From positions 248,001 through 312,000 of the forward strand of contig NZ_CP121463.1 of the NCBI RefSeq assembly GCF_029690065.1: a DNA stretch of 64,000 nucleotides, in the 5' to 3' direction. Each line of letters opens with the position of its first letter. The first letter of the stretch is position 1. This DNA is from Arthrobacter sp. Y-9 (lineage in GTDB: Bacteria; Actinomycetota; Actinomycetes; Actinomycetales; Micrococcaceae). The position numbers and the translations under genes are program-made. The notes under the pieces are model-generated. The model did not search any database. It saw only the letters and a list, made by a program, of their open reading frames with translations, and was not told where the DNA came from. This document shows, piece by piece, positions 44,769-53,118 of the stretch.

Positions 44769-45132
44769 GCAGAGCCGTCCATCACGACCACCCGCGAAAT
44801 GGCGAGAAGCCCAACGGATTCCCACCCAGTCTGCAGATGGCGACCTAGCTGACCGATCATGCAACACCATCGCCAACCCCCTTCCAGATTGACGAAGTGG
44901 ACGCTTGAAACATCGATACACCGGTTCAGCGCGGGGCCGACAGATTTCACGGCAACCATTCGGGCGGCGACCAGAAGATAATCAGGACAACACCAGATCT
45001 TATCTGCAAGAAGACGAAGGGAAATTCGAAAGCGCGCGTCCCCCGGATGAATCAAGACGAAGAACCGAAAATAAGCTACGAATGAAAGCTGCGCCGCGAA
45101 CGTTGCCAATGCTCATGCGAAGGAGATGAAGG
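44769..45132. other. intergenic stretch, nothing recognised
   Basis: 364 bases after the third sigma gene, rather low in GC toward the right. Open frames here lack codon bias. GGAGATGAAG at the right end is the ribosome site of the next gene. Confidence 0.4.
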
Positions 45133-45579
45133 GTGAGAACAATCTTGAGTCCATACTTGAGTTTTCGCGATAACGCCGCGGAAGCGATGCGCTTCTACCA
45201 GTCAGTCTTCGGAGGGAACTTAACACTGAAATCCTTTGAAATTTTCCATTCAGGCAATGACGGGTTGTTGGAACAGTCAAAGACAATTCATTCAGTGCTG
45301 GTTACCGATTCTGGACTGGTCTTGATGGCGTCGGACACGCCTAGCGCTATGGAATATGTTCCTGGAACTAACCACTCGATCTCCCTAAGTTGCGAATGCA
45401 ACCGAGAACTCCGCACCTATTGGAGGAAGCTTTCCAAATCGGGCCGGGTGGTTGTTCCATTGGCCACCTCGCCGGACACCGGGACCTTTGGGACCTGCAT
45501 CGACCGGTTCGGCATCGTATGGCTTCTCGGAATTCAAATGACCGGCCACGGCGCGGACCAGACTCCTGCCAACCCCTGA
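45133..45579 (+). CDS. VOC family protein (PhnB-like)
   Basis: A 148-residue protein from GTG at 45133 with GGAGATGAAG upstream. LSPYLSFRDNAAEAMRFYQS followed by VFGGNLTLKSFEIF is the opening strand-helix of PhnB-type glyoxalase-fold proteins. VLVTDSGLVLMASDTPSAME and NHSISLSCECNRELRTYWRK follow, and the last part FGTCIDRFGIVWLLGIQM is the closing strand. PhnB-like proteins are of unknown biochemical function despite the name. Lower GC than the flanking core genes. Stand-alone. Confidence 0.85.
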   Translation: MRTILSPYLSFRDNAAEAMRFYQSVFGGNLTLKSFEIFHSGNDGLLEQSKTIHSVLVTDSGLVLMASDTPSAMEYVPGTNHSISLSCECNRELRTYWRKLSKSGRVVVPLATSPDTGTFGTCIDRFGIVWLLGIQMTGHGADQTPANP

Positions 45580-45761
45580 GTGCTCGGCGCCTAGTGAGAA
45601 AATTCCTATCGAGACAACGCGTGGGGCCCTCAAAGGTTTGTGCCACTCGTGGAGCCAGGTTGGCTGCTCACGATTTATATGCTCGACTGCTCCTAAACAT
45701 AGGCCTTCAGACGCACTTGCATGGCTGGAGAGCACGGCGCCGGCCTGGTTTGGAAATGTAC

Positions 45762-46511
45762 TCAGATGTGTCTTCTTAGCTGGGAAACCAAGGCCATGGT
45801 TTCTTCATCGCTTCCAGGTAATGGGCGGTATTGCAGGTCACCGCGGCCTAGCGCGCCGTCCCTAATCGATTCAAGTCGGCTTCGGCAGCGGACCGCGCTA
45901 GCTCGACCTGCAGCCGTGGCAGTGGTGAGAAAGTGCAGACTGTCATGACGGAACAGTTGCAGGCCGGGGTCTCTGCTGAACTCCCGCGCGCAGATGTGCC
46001 CTATTTCAGCGAACAGCGTCCAGTCGGCTTCGAGTCGACGATCCATGTGGGGAAATTGAATCCTTCCGACTACAAGTCCAGAGGACGACGTAGACGTCCG
46101 TCGCGCATCGTCAAGAACGCGTTCGAAGTGGGCTAGGGTGGCAAGGCCAGTGCTGATGTCGGTGCATGAGGAGGGTTGTTGATCCGTTTCTCCTGCCTCG
46201 ATCCACCCGACAACGGTCTCCTGCAGCGCGGTGTGGTCCACCTCGAGTCCGGAGGCGATGAACAATGAGCGAAGGTCGGTCATGGTTTCGGCGATCCCTA
46301 CACCACGGGAAGCCCTGGCCGCGCCAAGCCTCCGAGCTGCACTGCCAATCGGGGCTTTGTTCATCAAGGCGTTGACCACGTCTTCAGCCTCGGGCACAAA
46401 CCAGTCGCGAACGAACCTCCACCCGTCACAAAGACTTTGATCCCGCCAACGGGCCAGCAACAGCCAGGCCCCGCTCGTCACCGGCATTTCAGGTGCTGTG
46501 TGGATCTTCAT
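45762..46511 (-). CDS. protein with a degenerate GGDEF-like domain
   Basis: A 249-residue product. The N-terminal 110 residues are helical with no recognised family. From about residue 118 (DISTGLATLAHFERVLDDAR) the order of elements resembles the start of a GGDEF diguanylate-cyclase domain. ADWTLFAEIGHICAREFSRD and LQLFRHDSLHFLTTATAAGR follow where RxGGDEF should be, so the catalytic motif is absent. If the relation is real, this is an inactive sensor or effector version. Its start lies inside the degraded end of the ABC remnant at 46489. Confidence in the domain call is low. Confidence 0.5.
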   Translation of the reverse strand: MKIHTAPEMPVTSGAWLLLARWRDQSLCDGWRFVRDWFVPEAEDVVNALMNKAPIGSAARRLGAARASRGVGIAETMTDLRSLFIASGLEVDHTALQETVVGWIEAGETDQQPSSCTDISTGLATLAHFERVLDDARRTSTSSSGLVVGRIQFPHMDRRLEADWTLFAEIGHICAREFSRDPGLQLFRHDSLHFLTTATAAGRASAVRCRSRLESIRDGALGRGDLQYRPLPGSDEETMALVSQLRRHI

Positions 46512-47230
46512 GTCTATTAGTAGCCCTTGACGCTATTTCATGTCGTGAAAATGGGAAGGAAATCCGGTGTTCTAGGCCCGTCAGCGCAGGCCAGCAACAC
46601 GGTGAACAGGGGTCGCAAGCCCATCGCGGGTTCGGACAGTCCCATTCATTTCTGGTCAGGGGGACATGAATATGCCCGGCCGTCATGGTGATGCGAGGGC
46701 AGAGCCAGGTCTGAACCGCAGCTTGACCGGGAAGGCTGGTGTGAGCCTGATCTGATTCTTCGGGCGTTAACAGGTGATGGCACGCCACGAGAGGGTCACC
46801 GTGCAGTGTAGGAAGTTGCAGACAAGCGTCGTCCGCGAGTGGGCAGCGGTTACGGCAGGGACATCCGGCAGTCGCTGGCGCGAGCGAGGAGGTCGAGTTC
46901 TCAGCTGGGACTCTGCCCCAGAGTGACGGAACCGACGACAACAGGCGTGCCGTGTAGGGGTGGGCAGGGTTTTGGAGAACCTCCTCGGTGGCACCTGACT
47001 CGACCACTCGGCCGTTGTACAGAACGACGGTGTGTTCGGTCAGACGACTGGCCAAGCCGATGTTGAGCGTGATGAGGATGAGGCGTAGACCCTTGTCTCG
47101 TTTAGTCCTTTCCAAAAGTGCGATGATCTTGTCCTGAACGGTGACGTCAAGTGCGCTCGTGGGCTCATCGAGGATGAGGAGCTTTGGAGTCGTTGCCAGG
47201 GCTCTCGCGGCCAGGAACAACGCGAAAGGG
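46489..47230 (-). pseudogene. truncated oligopeptide-type ABC transporter ATPase
   Basis: Only the second half of a Dpp/Opp-type ATPase is present: ARALATTPKLLILDEPTSAL (Walker B), DVTVQDKIIALLERTKRDKG, LILITLNIGLASRLTEHTVV, then NPAHPYTARLLSSVP and a Cys-rich oligo_HPY tail (GCPCRNRCPLADDAC). Walker A and most of the signature loop are missing. The H-loop His is replaced (LITLN for an expected ITHN-type). After about 46770 the frame runs into non-family sequence. The 5' end abuts the ParB-like remnant on the opposite strand at about 47.24 kb, so two decayed genes are joined there. Confidence 0.8.
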
Positions 47231-47244
47231 CAGCGTCGCGCTGG

Positions 47245-47760
47245 ACGTTGGCCGCGCCCTATATCAGGCACTCGCTCTGATCGAATTCGACGACGACGAC
47301 GAGTACGGCCTCTCTCAGCTCGAGGAAATCATCGAACGCCGACCTGAGCAGTGCCAGCAACGGCTCGCCCAGCTCCGCAACGAACGAGCACTGAGCGAGA
47401 AGAGGGCCGAGGCCGGCGCGCCTTACGTGGAACGTGGCTGACCGTGGGCGACAGCATCGGGAGCTACCCCCCGGCGCCAGCGACGTGTTGTACCTGAGCG
47501 CCCTGGAGGACGCTGAGGGAATCCATCCCGGGGGAGATGTCGCCGACTCTGTGCATATGCGGCTGTGGCACGTCGATGAGGACGCCCGAGTGGATCTGGG
47601 AATCAAGGATTGGGGGCAAGGCCCTCAAAGCACGTCACCGCTCCGACGGCGCGAACTCCGGCCCGATGACCGAGGAACAGAAGGCCGTGCGGAAGTAACT
47701 GATCGCCGACAACAAGGCCGCCGACGTCTCATTTTGTTGGGATTTTGCGGAGTGGCGAGG
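47245..47760 (+). pseudogene. ParB-like nuclease/partition protein remnant
   Basis: Pieces of a ParB-family protein typical of actinobacterial plasmids lie in order but in changing frames. ALIEFDDDDEYGLSQLEEII and RLAQLRNERALSEKRAEAGA come first. LSALEDAEGIHPGGDVADSV and RLWHVDEDARVDLGIKDW are next. KARHRSDGANSGPMTEEQKA follows, then VRK-stop-LIADNKAADVSF. At least two frame changes and an in-frame TAA mean it is dead. The N-terminal ParB nuclease domain is missing at the junction with the ABC remnant. It marks the right edge of the island-like segment and points to a plasmid origin for part of it. Confidence 0.65.
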
Positions 47761-47818
47761 GCTGCCCGTCCTCTCGACAGCGCCCTTAGGATGAAGGGGA
47801 CCATGTCAGGGGGAACAC

Positions 47819-48892
47819 ATGACATCACCGTCTCAGCGCCTGCCCGTGCCCGATGTCCTGCGCGGAATCGCGATCATCGCCATGCTCATCGCCCATGCGG
47901 CGAGATTCCATCCCACCGCGCCCAAAGCGGTGGAATTCGCGGTCGGCAATATCAATGATCTCGCCTCGCCGCTGTTCGCCCTCGTCATGGGGATGTCCGC
48001 GCAGCTCACGTGGAACACCGCGTCCCGTGCGGGGCGCACGTACCTTCAGCAGGTGCTCCGCGGGCTGATCCTGATCGCGCTCGGTCTCTGGATGGCGACC
48101 TGGGGCACCTGGGTCATGGTGGTGCTCGCCTATCTCGGGCTGCTCCTGATCATCGGTGTGCCGTTGCTCCGTCTCCGGACCGCGTGGGTGGCCGCGGTGG
48201 CGCTCGTCGTGGTGCTGGCGAGCGACCCGCTCAACGCCTTCGCCCGTACCCAGACCTGGATCTACACCGCGGATCCGGTGACCCGCTTCTTCGCGGACAT
48301 GGTGGCGCTCGGGGGTTCGTACCGGCTGACGAACCTCCTGCCGTTCTTCCTGCTCGGTGGCCTGCTCATCCGCCATGGTCTGCGCCGTGGTCCGCTGCTG
48401 TGGGCTATGGCCGCCGCCGCGCCTCTCGCGTACGCGGCGCGGCCTCTCGCCGAGAAGCTCACGGGGCGCGAGCTTCGCATCTCCGGCAGCTACGTCGACA
48501 CCCTGCACGACGCCGGCCTGGTCTTCGCGGTGACCGTCGCCGTCGTGCTGCTGGCGACGTCGTCCGGCGCGCTGCGGACGGTGAGCGACCGCGTCTTCGC
48601 CCCCCTCAAGGTCTGGGGCCGGCACGCCCTGAGCCTGTATCTGCTGCACGTCGGCCTGATCGCCTGGTGGGTTGCGACGCACGAACGGGTGCTGCCGTCG
48701 CACTTCGACCCGCTAGGCTGGGCGATGGTGGTCGTCCTGCCGTTGGTGCTGTCCTGGTGCTGGGACCGCTGGGTCGGCACCGGGCCGGTGGAGTGGCTGA
48801 TGGGCCGCGTGACGCTGCGCCCCAAGCCGCTCCGCCCGACCGTGAGCAGCACGGGCGCCCCGGGGACCGCGCCCGCTGAGCCCGTCCGCTGA
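47819..48892 (+). CDS. acyltransferase-type membrane protein (DUF418/heparan N-acetyltransferase-like)
   Basis: A 357-residue protein with about ten hydrophobic segments. The N-terminus RLPVPDVLRGIAIIAMLIAH has the D-x-L-R-G-I opening typical of DUF1624/DUF418 and acyltransferase-3-like membrane proteins. FFLLGGLLIRHGLRRGPLLW and VWGRHALSLYLLHVGLIAWW are the other conserved blocks. Such proteins are thought to move acyl groups across the membrane; the acceptor is unknown. AGGGGGA before the ATG is a good ribosome site. The strong GC bias marks the return to core-like DNA. Confidence 0.78.
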   Translation: MTSPSQRLPVPDVLRGIAIIAMLIAHAARFHPTAPKAVEFAVGNINDLASPLFALVMGMSAQLTWNTASRAGRTYLQQVLRGLILIALGLWMATWGTWVMVVLAYLGLLLIIGVPLLRLRTAWVAAVALVVVLASDPLNAFARTQTWIYTADPVTRFFADMVALGGSYRLTNLLPFFLLGGLLIRHGLRRGPLLWAMAAAAPLAYAARPLAEKLTGRELRISGSYVDTLHDAGLVFAVTVAVVLLATSSGALRTVSDRVFAPLKVWGRHALSLYLLHVGLIAWWVATHERVLPSHFDPLGWAMVVVLPLVLSWCWDRWVGTGPVEWLMGRVTLRPKPLRPTVSSTGAPGTAPAEPVR

Positions 48893-48983
48893 GCCCGTCC
48901 GCTGACGTCAGACCGTGCTTTGCGGCCGGGCCCGGTGGCCGATGTGACTTTGCCGAGCGCGCTGCGGACCGTAGCTTGACCCT

Positions 48984-50288
48984 GTGACCTCCGCTCCTTC
49001 CGTCCAGGCATCCAGCACCCCGGCCGTGTCCACCGCACGTCTCCTGAGCGCGCGCCGGTGGATGACCGCCGGCCTGATCGTCTCGATTCTCGGAACGCGC
49101 CTCGTCGAAGGCGGGTCCGATGGCCTCGTGGCTCTCGGGGTGTTGCCGCTCCTGTGGGTCTCGGTCCTGACCACCTTCGGTGAACTGGTGTCCTTCGCGT
49201 CGCCACTCATCGCCCGGCTGACCGCCCGCTTCAGCCCGGCCCGCGTCCTGGTGGCCTCTGACCTCGCGGAAGCCCTGCTCAGCGGTGTCGCGCTGGTGGC
49301 GCTGCTGACCGTTCCGGGCGGAACGCTGCCGGTGCTCATCGTGTACCTGCTGCTCGCCGCCGTCTTCCCGGCCGTGACCGATGTGGTCGAGGAGTTCTAC
49401 GGGCAGCAGCTCGCTCAGGTCGATGTGAAGCAGGCTCTGACCTTCAACGCCTCGGTCTATTCCGCGCTCGCGTTCGTCGGGATCGTCATCGCGATGCCGT
49501 TGGGCAACCTCCTCGCGGGTGTGTCGATCACCGTGCTGATCGCAGGGAACCTCGTCCTGTCGGCGCTGGGCACGCTGCTGCGTCTGGTGAGTTCCCGCAC
49601 CGTGGTGACGGCGCCGGCGATCGATCAGGATCTCGAGGACTTCGGTGTGCTGGGAGAGCGGATGACCGTTCGCGCCTTCCTGAGGGATCTGTGGGCCACC
49701 GGGGCGGCGTCGCCGCTGTTCAGTTTCCTCCTGCAGGTCGGCGGGACCATCGGAGGTGTCTTCGTCTACCTCGCCATCGCGCAGAAGGCGCCGGTCGATC
49801 CGTCCGTCGCCCTGGCCTCGGTGATCGCGATGTTCGGCATCGGCGCGACCATCGGGCCGTGGGTGGGGCGGGCCCTCAGCTCGCGCGGCGACATCAGGCG
49901 CCTCGTCTGGCTCGTGCTGGTGGCGACCGTGGCGTTCCTGCTCGTCGTCGCGGGTCTGCTGAGCGTGGTCGATGCGGCCGCCTTGTGGTGGACCGGCCTG
50001 GCGTACGCGCTGGTGCTCGGAATCCTGTCGCGCACCCGGGCGGTCCTGACCACCACGCTTCGCCAGCAGGATTACCGCGGCACCCGGTTCGCGCGGATCA
50101 TGAGCTGGTCCTTCGCCGCCACGGCTCTCGGCGCAGTGGCGGGAAGCTGGCTCGCGCTGGGGCTCAAGCCCACGCAGCACCCGTCGCTCGCACTGCTCGT
50201 CCAGGCCGGGTTCATCGTCCTCGCTCTGGTGCTGCTCGCGGTGCGGGTGCCCACGGACTCGGCCCCGGAGAACGCGCCCGCCCGCTGA
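48984..50288 (+). CDS. MFS transporter
   Basis: A 434-residue major-facilitator protein from GTG at 48984, with about twelve hydrophobic segments and an N-terminal Ser/Ala-rich tail. SARRWMTAGLIVSILGTRLV opens the first half, and a cytoplasmic loop of about 35 residues (VVTAPAIDQDLEDFGVLGER) separates the halves. It resembles small-molecule exporters (EntS-like), and the siderophore operon lies convergent just downstream, so a siderophore-related role is possible but unproven. It lies 91 bases after the acyltransferase gene. Confidence 0.82.
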   Translation: MTSAPSVQASSTPAVSTARLLSARRWMTAGLIVSILGTRLVEGGSDGLVALGVLPLLWVSVLTTFGELVSFASPLIARLTARFSPARVLVASDLAEALLSGVALVALLTVPGGTLPVLIVYLLLAAVFPAVTDVVEEFYGQQLAQVDVKQALTFNASVYSALAFVGIVIAMPLGNLLAGVSITVLIAGNLVLSALGTLLRLVSSRTVVTAPAIDQDLEDFGVLGERMTVRAFLRDLWATGAASPLFSFLLQVGGTIGGVFVYLAIAQKAPVDPSVALASVIAMFGIGATIGPWVGRALSSRGDIRRLVWLVLVATVAFLLVVAGLLSVVDAAALWWTGLAYALVLGILSRTRAVLTTTLRQQDYRGTRFARIMSWSFAATALGAVAGSWLALGLKPTQHPSLALLVQAGFIVLALVLLAVRVPTDSAPENAPAR

Positions 50289-50335
50289 CGCCAGACCGTC
50301 GGCGCCGGCGCGCCTCCTCAAGCCGGCCCCGGCCC

Positions 50336-51094
50336 TCAGTGCGTGTAGACCGCCGTCGGGTAGCAGCCGATCGTGTGGACCGTGACCGGGGTGTCGAAAA
50401 CGCTGGTCAGGACCTCGGCGGTCATGGTCTCCTCGACGGTCCCTTCGTGCACCAGCAGCCCGTCCCTGAGCGCGACGATCCGGTCCGAGTAGGCCGCCGC
50501 GAAGTTCACGTCGTGGATGACGAGCACCACGGTCTTGCCCAGCTCGTCGGCGGCGCGGCGGAGCTGCTTCATCATGAGGACCGAGTGCTTCATGTCGAGA
50601 TTGTTGAGCGGCTCGTCCAGCAGGATGTAGTCCGTGTCCTGGGCCAGCACCATCGCCACGAACGCCCGCTGCCGCTGCCCGCCGGAGAGCTGATCCAGGA
50701 AACGGTCCTGCAAGGCGGTCAGGTTCAGGAACTCCAGCGCGGACTCGACGGCGGTCACGCACTCCGCGGTCAGCCGTCCCCGGGAGTGCGGGAACCGCCC
50801 GAGCGCCACGAGGTCCCGCACGGTCAGCCGGGCTGAGAGGTGATTCTCCTGACGCAGGATCGCGACCTTCCGGGCCAGTTCGGCGCTCTTCGCCCGGCGC
50901 ACGTCCAGCCCGCCGATGGACACGGAGCCCGCATCGGCCTCGATGAGCCGGCCCATGATGGTCAGAAGCGTGGACTTCCCGGCGCCGTTCGGCCCGATCA
51001 GGCTGGTGATACCGCCTTCCGGGATGGTGGCGGTGACCGGCCCGAGGACCCGGGTGTCGCCGTAGTTCTTGGTCACATCCGAAAAAGAGATCAC
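50336..51094 (-). CDS. iron-siderophore ABC transporter ATPase
   Basis: A 252-residue FepC/FecE-type ATPase. Walker A is SLIGPNGAGKSTLLTIMGRL, the Q-loop is VAILRQENHLSARLTVRDLV, the signature is LDQLSGGQRQRAFVAMVLAQ, Walker B is DTDYILLDEPLNNLDMKHSV, and the H-loop is VVLVIHDVNFAAAYSDRIVA. All catalytic residues are present. It starts at GTG 51094 and overlaps the upstream permease stop by four bases (GTGA). It powers ferric-siderophore uptake with the two permeases and lipoprotein of the same operon, which has a DtxR/IdeR-type box. Confidence 0.93.
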   Translation of the reverse strand: MISFSDVTKNYGDTRVLGPVTATIPEGGITSLIGPNGAGKSTLLTIMGRLIEADAGSVSIGGLDVRRAKSAELARKVAILRQENHLSARLTVRDLVALGRFPHSRGRLTAECVTAVESALEFLNLTALQDRFLDQLSGGQRQRAFVAMVLAQDTDYILLDEPLNNLDMKHSVLMMKQLRRAADELGKTVVLVIHDVNFAAAYSDRIVALRDGLLVHEGTVEETMTAEVLTSVFDTPVTVHTIGCYPTAVYTH

Positions 51095-52104
51095 ACTCTG
51101 CCCTTCCGCAGGAGCAGCACCAGGAACAGGATGCCGCCCAGGAATTCGATGATGACGGTCAGGAAGCCTGCCGCGTAGAAGACGTGCTGCATGATGAACT
51201 GCCCCACCACCAGGGTGAGCAGGCCCAGCAGGAAGGCCATGGGCATCACGTACCGATGCTGGTGACTGCCGGTCACCTGATAGGCGAGCGTGGCGACCAC
51301 GAAGCCGAAGAACGTCATGGGGCCGACCAGGGCGGTGGAGAACGCCACCATGACCGCCACGAGCACCAGCATGAGCGTCAGTTCGCGCTTGTGGTCGACG
51401 CCGAGACTCTGGGCGCTGTCGCGGCCCAGCAGCAGCACATCGAGCCGGTACCGCCGCTGCCACAGGATCACCCCGACCGCCGCGCAGACGGCGAACGCCA
51501 CGGGCAGATGGGAGACATTGACGTCGCCCATCCGGCCGAACAGTCTGGCGGACAGGAGGTCGTAATCGGTGGGGTTCAGCATGCGCTGCACGAACACGGC
51601 GATCGAATCGAACGCCAGCCCGAACACCACCCCGACCAGGAGCAGGATGTAGAGGCTGCCGTTGCGGCCGGAGAACAGCCAGCGGTACAGGATCGTCGCG
51701 AACACCACCATGAGAGCGGTCTGTGCCAGGACCTTCCCGATCCCCTCCTGCTGCGCGACCGCGGCCCCGCCGAACACGAACACCATGAGCGTCTGAGACA
51801 GCGTGTACATCGAGTCCAGGCCCATGATGGACGGCGTCAGGATCCGGTTGCCGGTCACCGTGTGGAACACCACCGTGCCCACACCCTGAGTGAACGCGGC
51901 GATCACCATGGCCGCGAGCATCGAGAGCCGCGCGTCCAGCGCGAACCAGAACGCGCCCCGGATGAACAGGAACAGGAAGCCGACGACGGCGAGCAGCACC
52001 GCCGCCGTCGTGAGCAGGATGCGCGCGCGGGGACTCAGCGGCGCTCGCCGGACGCGCTTCTCGGCGGTCGGCGCCGTGGTGACGGGGGAGACGGTCGTGG
52101 TCAT
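51091..52104 (-). CDS. iron-siderophore ABC permease (FecCD family), second subunit
   Basis: A 337-residue FecCD-type permease with about nine hydrophobic segments. LTPSIMGLDSMYTLSQTLMV, VGVVFGLAFDSIAVFVQRML, LLSARLFGRMGDVNVSHLPV, LGRDSAQSLGVDHKRELTLM, and ALVGPMTFFGFVVATLAYQV (the cytoplasmic coupling-loop region) are typical. It starts at ATG 52104, overlapping the preceding permease stop by four bases (ATGA), and overlaps the ATPase start. It would form a heterodimer with the other permease. Confidence 0.92.
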   Translation of the reverse strand: MTTTVSPVTTAPTAEKRVRRAPLSPRARILLTTAAVLLAVVGFLFLFIRGAFWFALDARLSMLAAMVIAAFTQGVGTVVFHTVTGNRILTPSIMGLDSMYTLSQTLMVFVFGGAAVAQQEGIGKVLAQTALMVVFATILYRWLFSGRNGSLYILLLVGVVFGLAFDSIAVFVQRMLNPTDYDLLSARLFGRMGDVNVSHLPVAFAVCAAVGVILWQRRYRLDVLLLGRDSAQSLGVDHKRELTLMLVLVAVMVAFSTALVGPMTFFGFVVATLAYQVTGSHQHRYVMPMAFLLGLLTLVVGQFIMQHVFYAAGFLTVIIEFLGGILFLVLLLRKGRV

Positions 52105-53093
52105 GCGCGCTCCCTCGACAGCGACGGGCCCGCCGCGGACGCCCGTTGGGTCCGCAGCAGGATGATGATGAAGGCGACCGCGCCCAGGGCTCCGAGGATC
52201 ACCGACGCGGGGATCTCCATGGGCGCCACCACCACGCGGCCCACCAGGTCGCAGGCGAGCAGCAGCGCGACACCCGTGGCCACGACCCACGGCAGGTTCC
52301 GCCGCAGATCATCGCCCAGAATCATGGACACCATGTTCGGCACGATCAGGCCGAGGAACGGAATGAACCCCACCACCACGCTGGTCACACCCGTCGCCAG
52401 GGCCACCATGATGACCCCGAGGAACACGACCCGGCGGTAGTTCAGCCCGAGCCCGGTCGCCATGTCCTGGCCGAGGCCCGCGACCGTGAAACGGTCCGCC
52501 ACGAGGAACGCGGCCACCGCGATCCCGGCCACGATCCAGAGCGGTTCGTAGAAGCCCTGCACGATTCCACTGAAACCCCCGGAACGCCAGGCCGTGAGGG
52601 CCTGCATGAGGTTGAAGGTCCCGGCGAGGAACGTGGTGGCGGCGCCGACCACGGCGCCGAGCATGATGCCCACCAGCGGGACCACCACGGAGGAGCGCAC
52701 GCGGACCCGGTCCAGCACGGCGAGGAACAGCCACGTCCCCAGGAATGCGAAGCCGGTGGCCACCACCATCTTCACCATGGGGGTCGCCTCAGGCGCCACC
52801 AGCAGGATGACCAGCATGCCCAGCCCGGCCCATTGGCTGGTGCCGGCGGTGCTGGGCTCCACGAACTTGTTCTGAGTGATGAGCTGCATGATCACCCCCG
52901 AGATGCTCATGGCGGCCGCGGCGAACACGAGCGCGAGCGTGCGCGGCACCCGGGAGAGCCAGAACATCTCCTGGGCCGCGGGGTCGCTGAAGAGCTTGTC
53001 GAGGGAGATGTCGTAGCCGCCCACCAGGAGGGAGACGAGCAGCAGGATGGCGACGGCGGCTGCCGTCGCCATCCTGAAGAGGCGCGAGATCAC
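52101..53093 (-). CDS. iron-siderophore ABC permease (FecCD family), first subunit
   Basis: A 330-residue FecCD permease from GTG 53093. WLSRVPRTLALVFAAAAMSI, FVEPSTAGTSQWAGLGMLVI (a variant of the usual LAxPxxLG region), VVVPLVGIMLGAVVGAATTF, GLGLNYRRVVFLGVIMVALA and GFIPFLGLIVPNMVSMILGD are the conserved blocks in order. It is the second gene of the operon, 25 bases after the binding protein, and is linked to the next permease by an ATGA overlap. Confidence 0.92.
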   Translation of the reverse strand: MISRLFRMATAAAVAILLLVSLLVGGYDISLDKLFSDPAAQEMFWLSRVPRTLALVFAAAAMSISGVIMQLITQNKFVEPSTAGTSQWAGLGMLVILLVAPEATPMVKMVVATGFAFLGTWLFLAVLDRVRVRSSVVVPLVGIMLGAVVGAATTFLAGTFNLMQALTAWRSGGFSGIVQGFYEPLWIVAGIAVAAFLVADRFTVAGLGQDMATGLGLNYRRVVFLGVIMVALATGVTSVVVGFIPFLGLIVPNMVSMILGDDLRRNLPWVVATGVALLLACDLVGRVVVAPMEIPASVILGALGAVAFIIILLRTQRASAAGPSLSRERA

Positions 53094-53118
53094 GATGCGG
53101 TGTTGCCCGGGGTGAGGG

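Noticed and set aside
48606-50762. 718-codon minus-strand frame across the acyltransferase and MFS genes
   Set aside because: Low-complexity His/Arg/Gly-rich translation, typical of the antisense of GC-rich genes; the sense strand carries clear membrane proteins.
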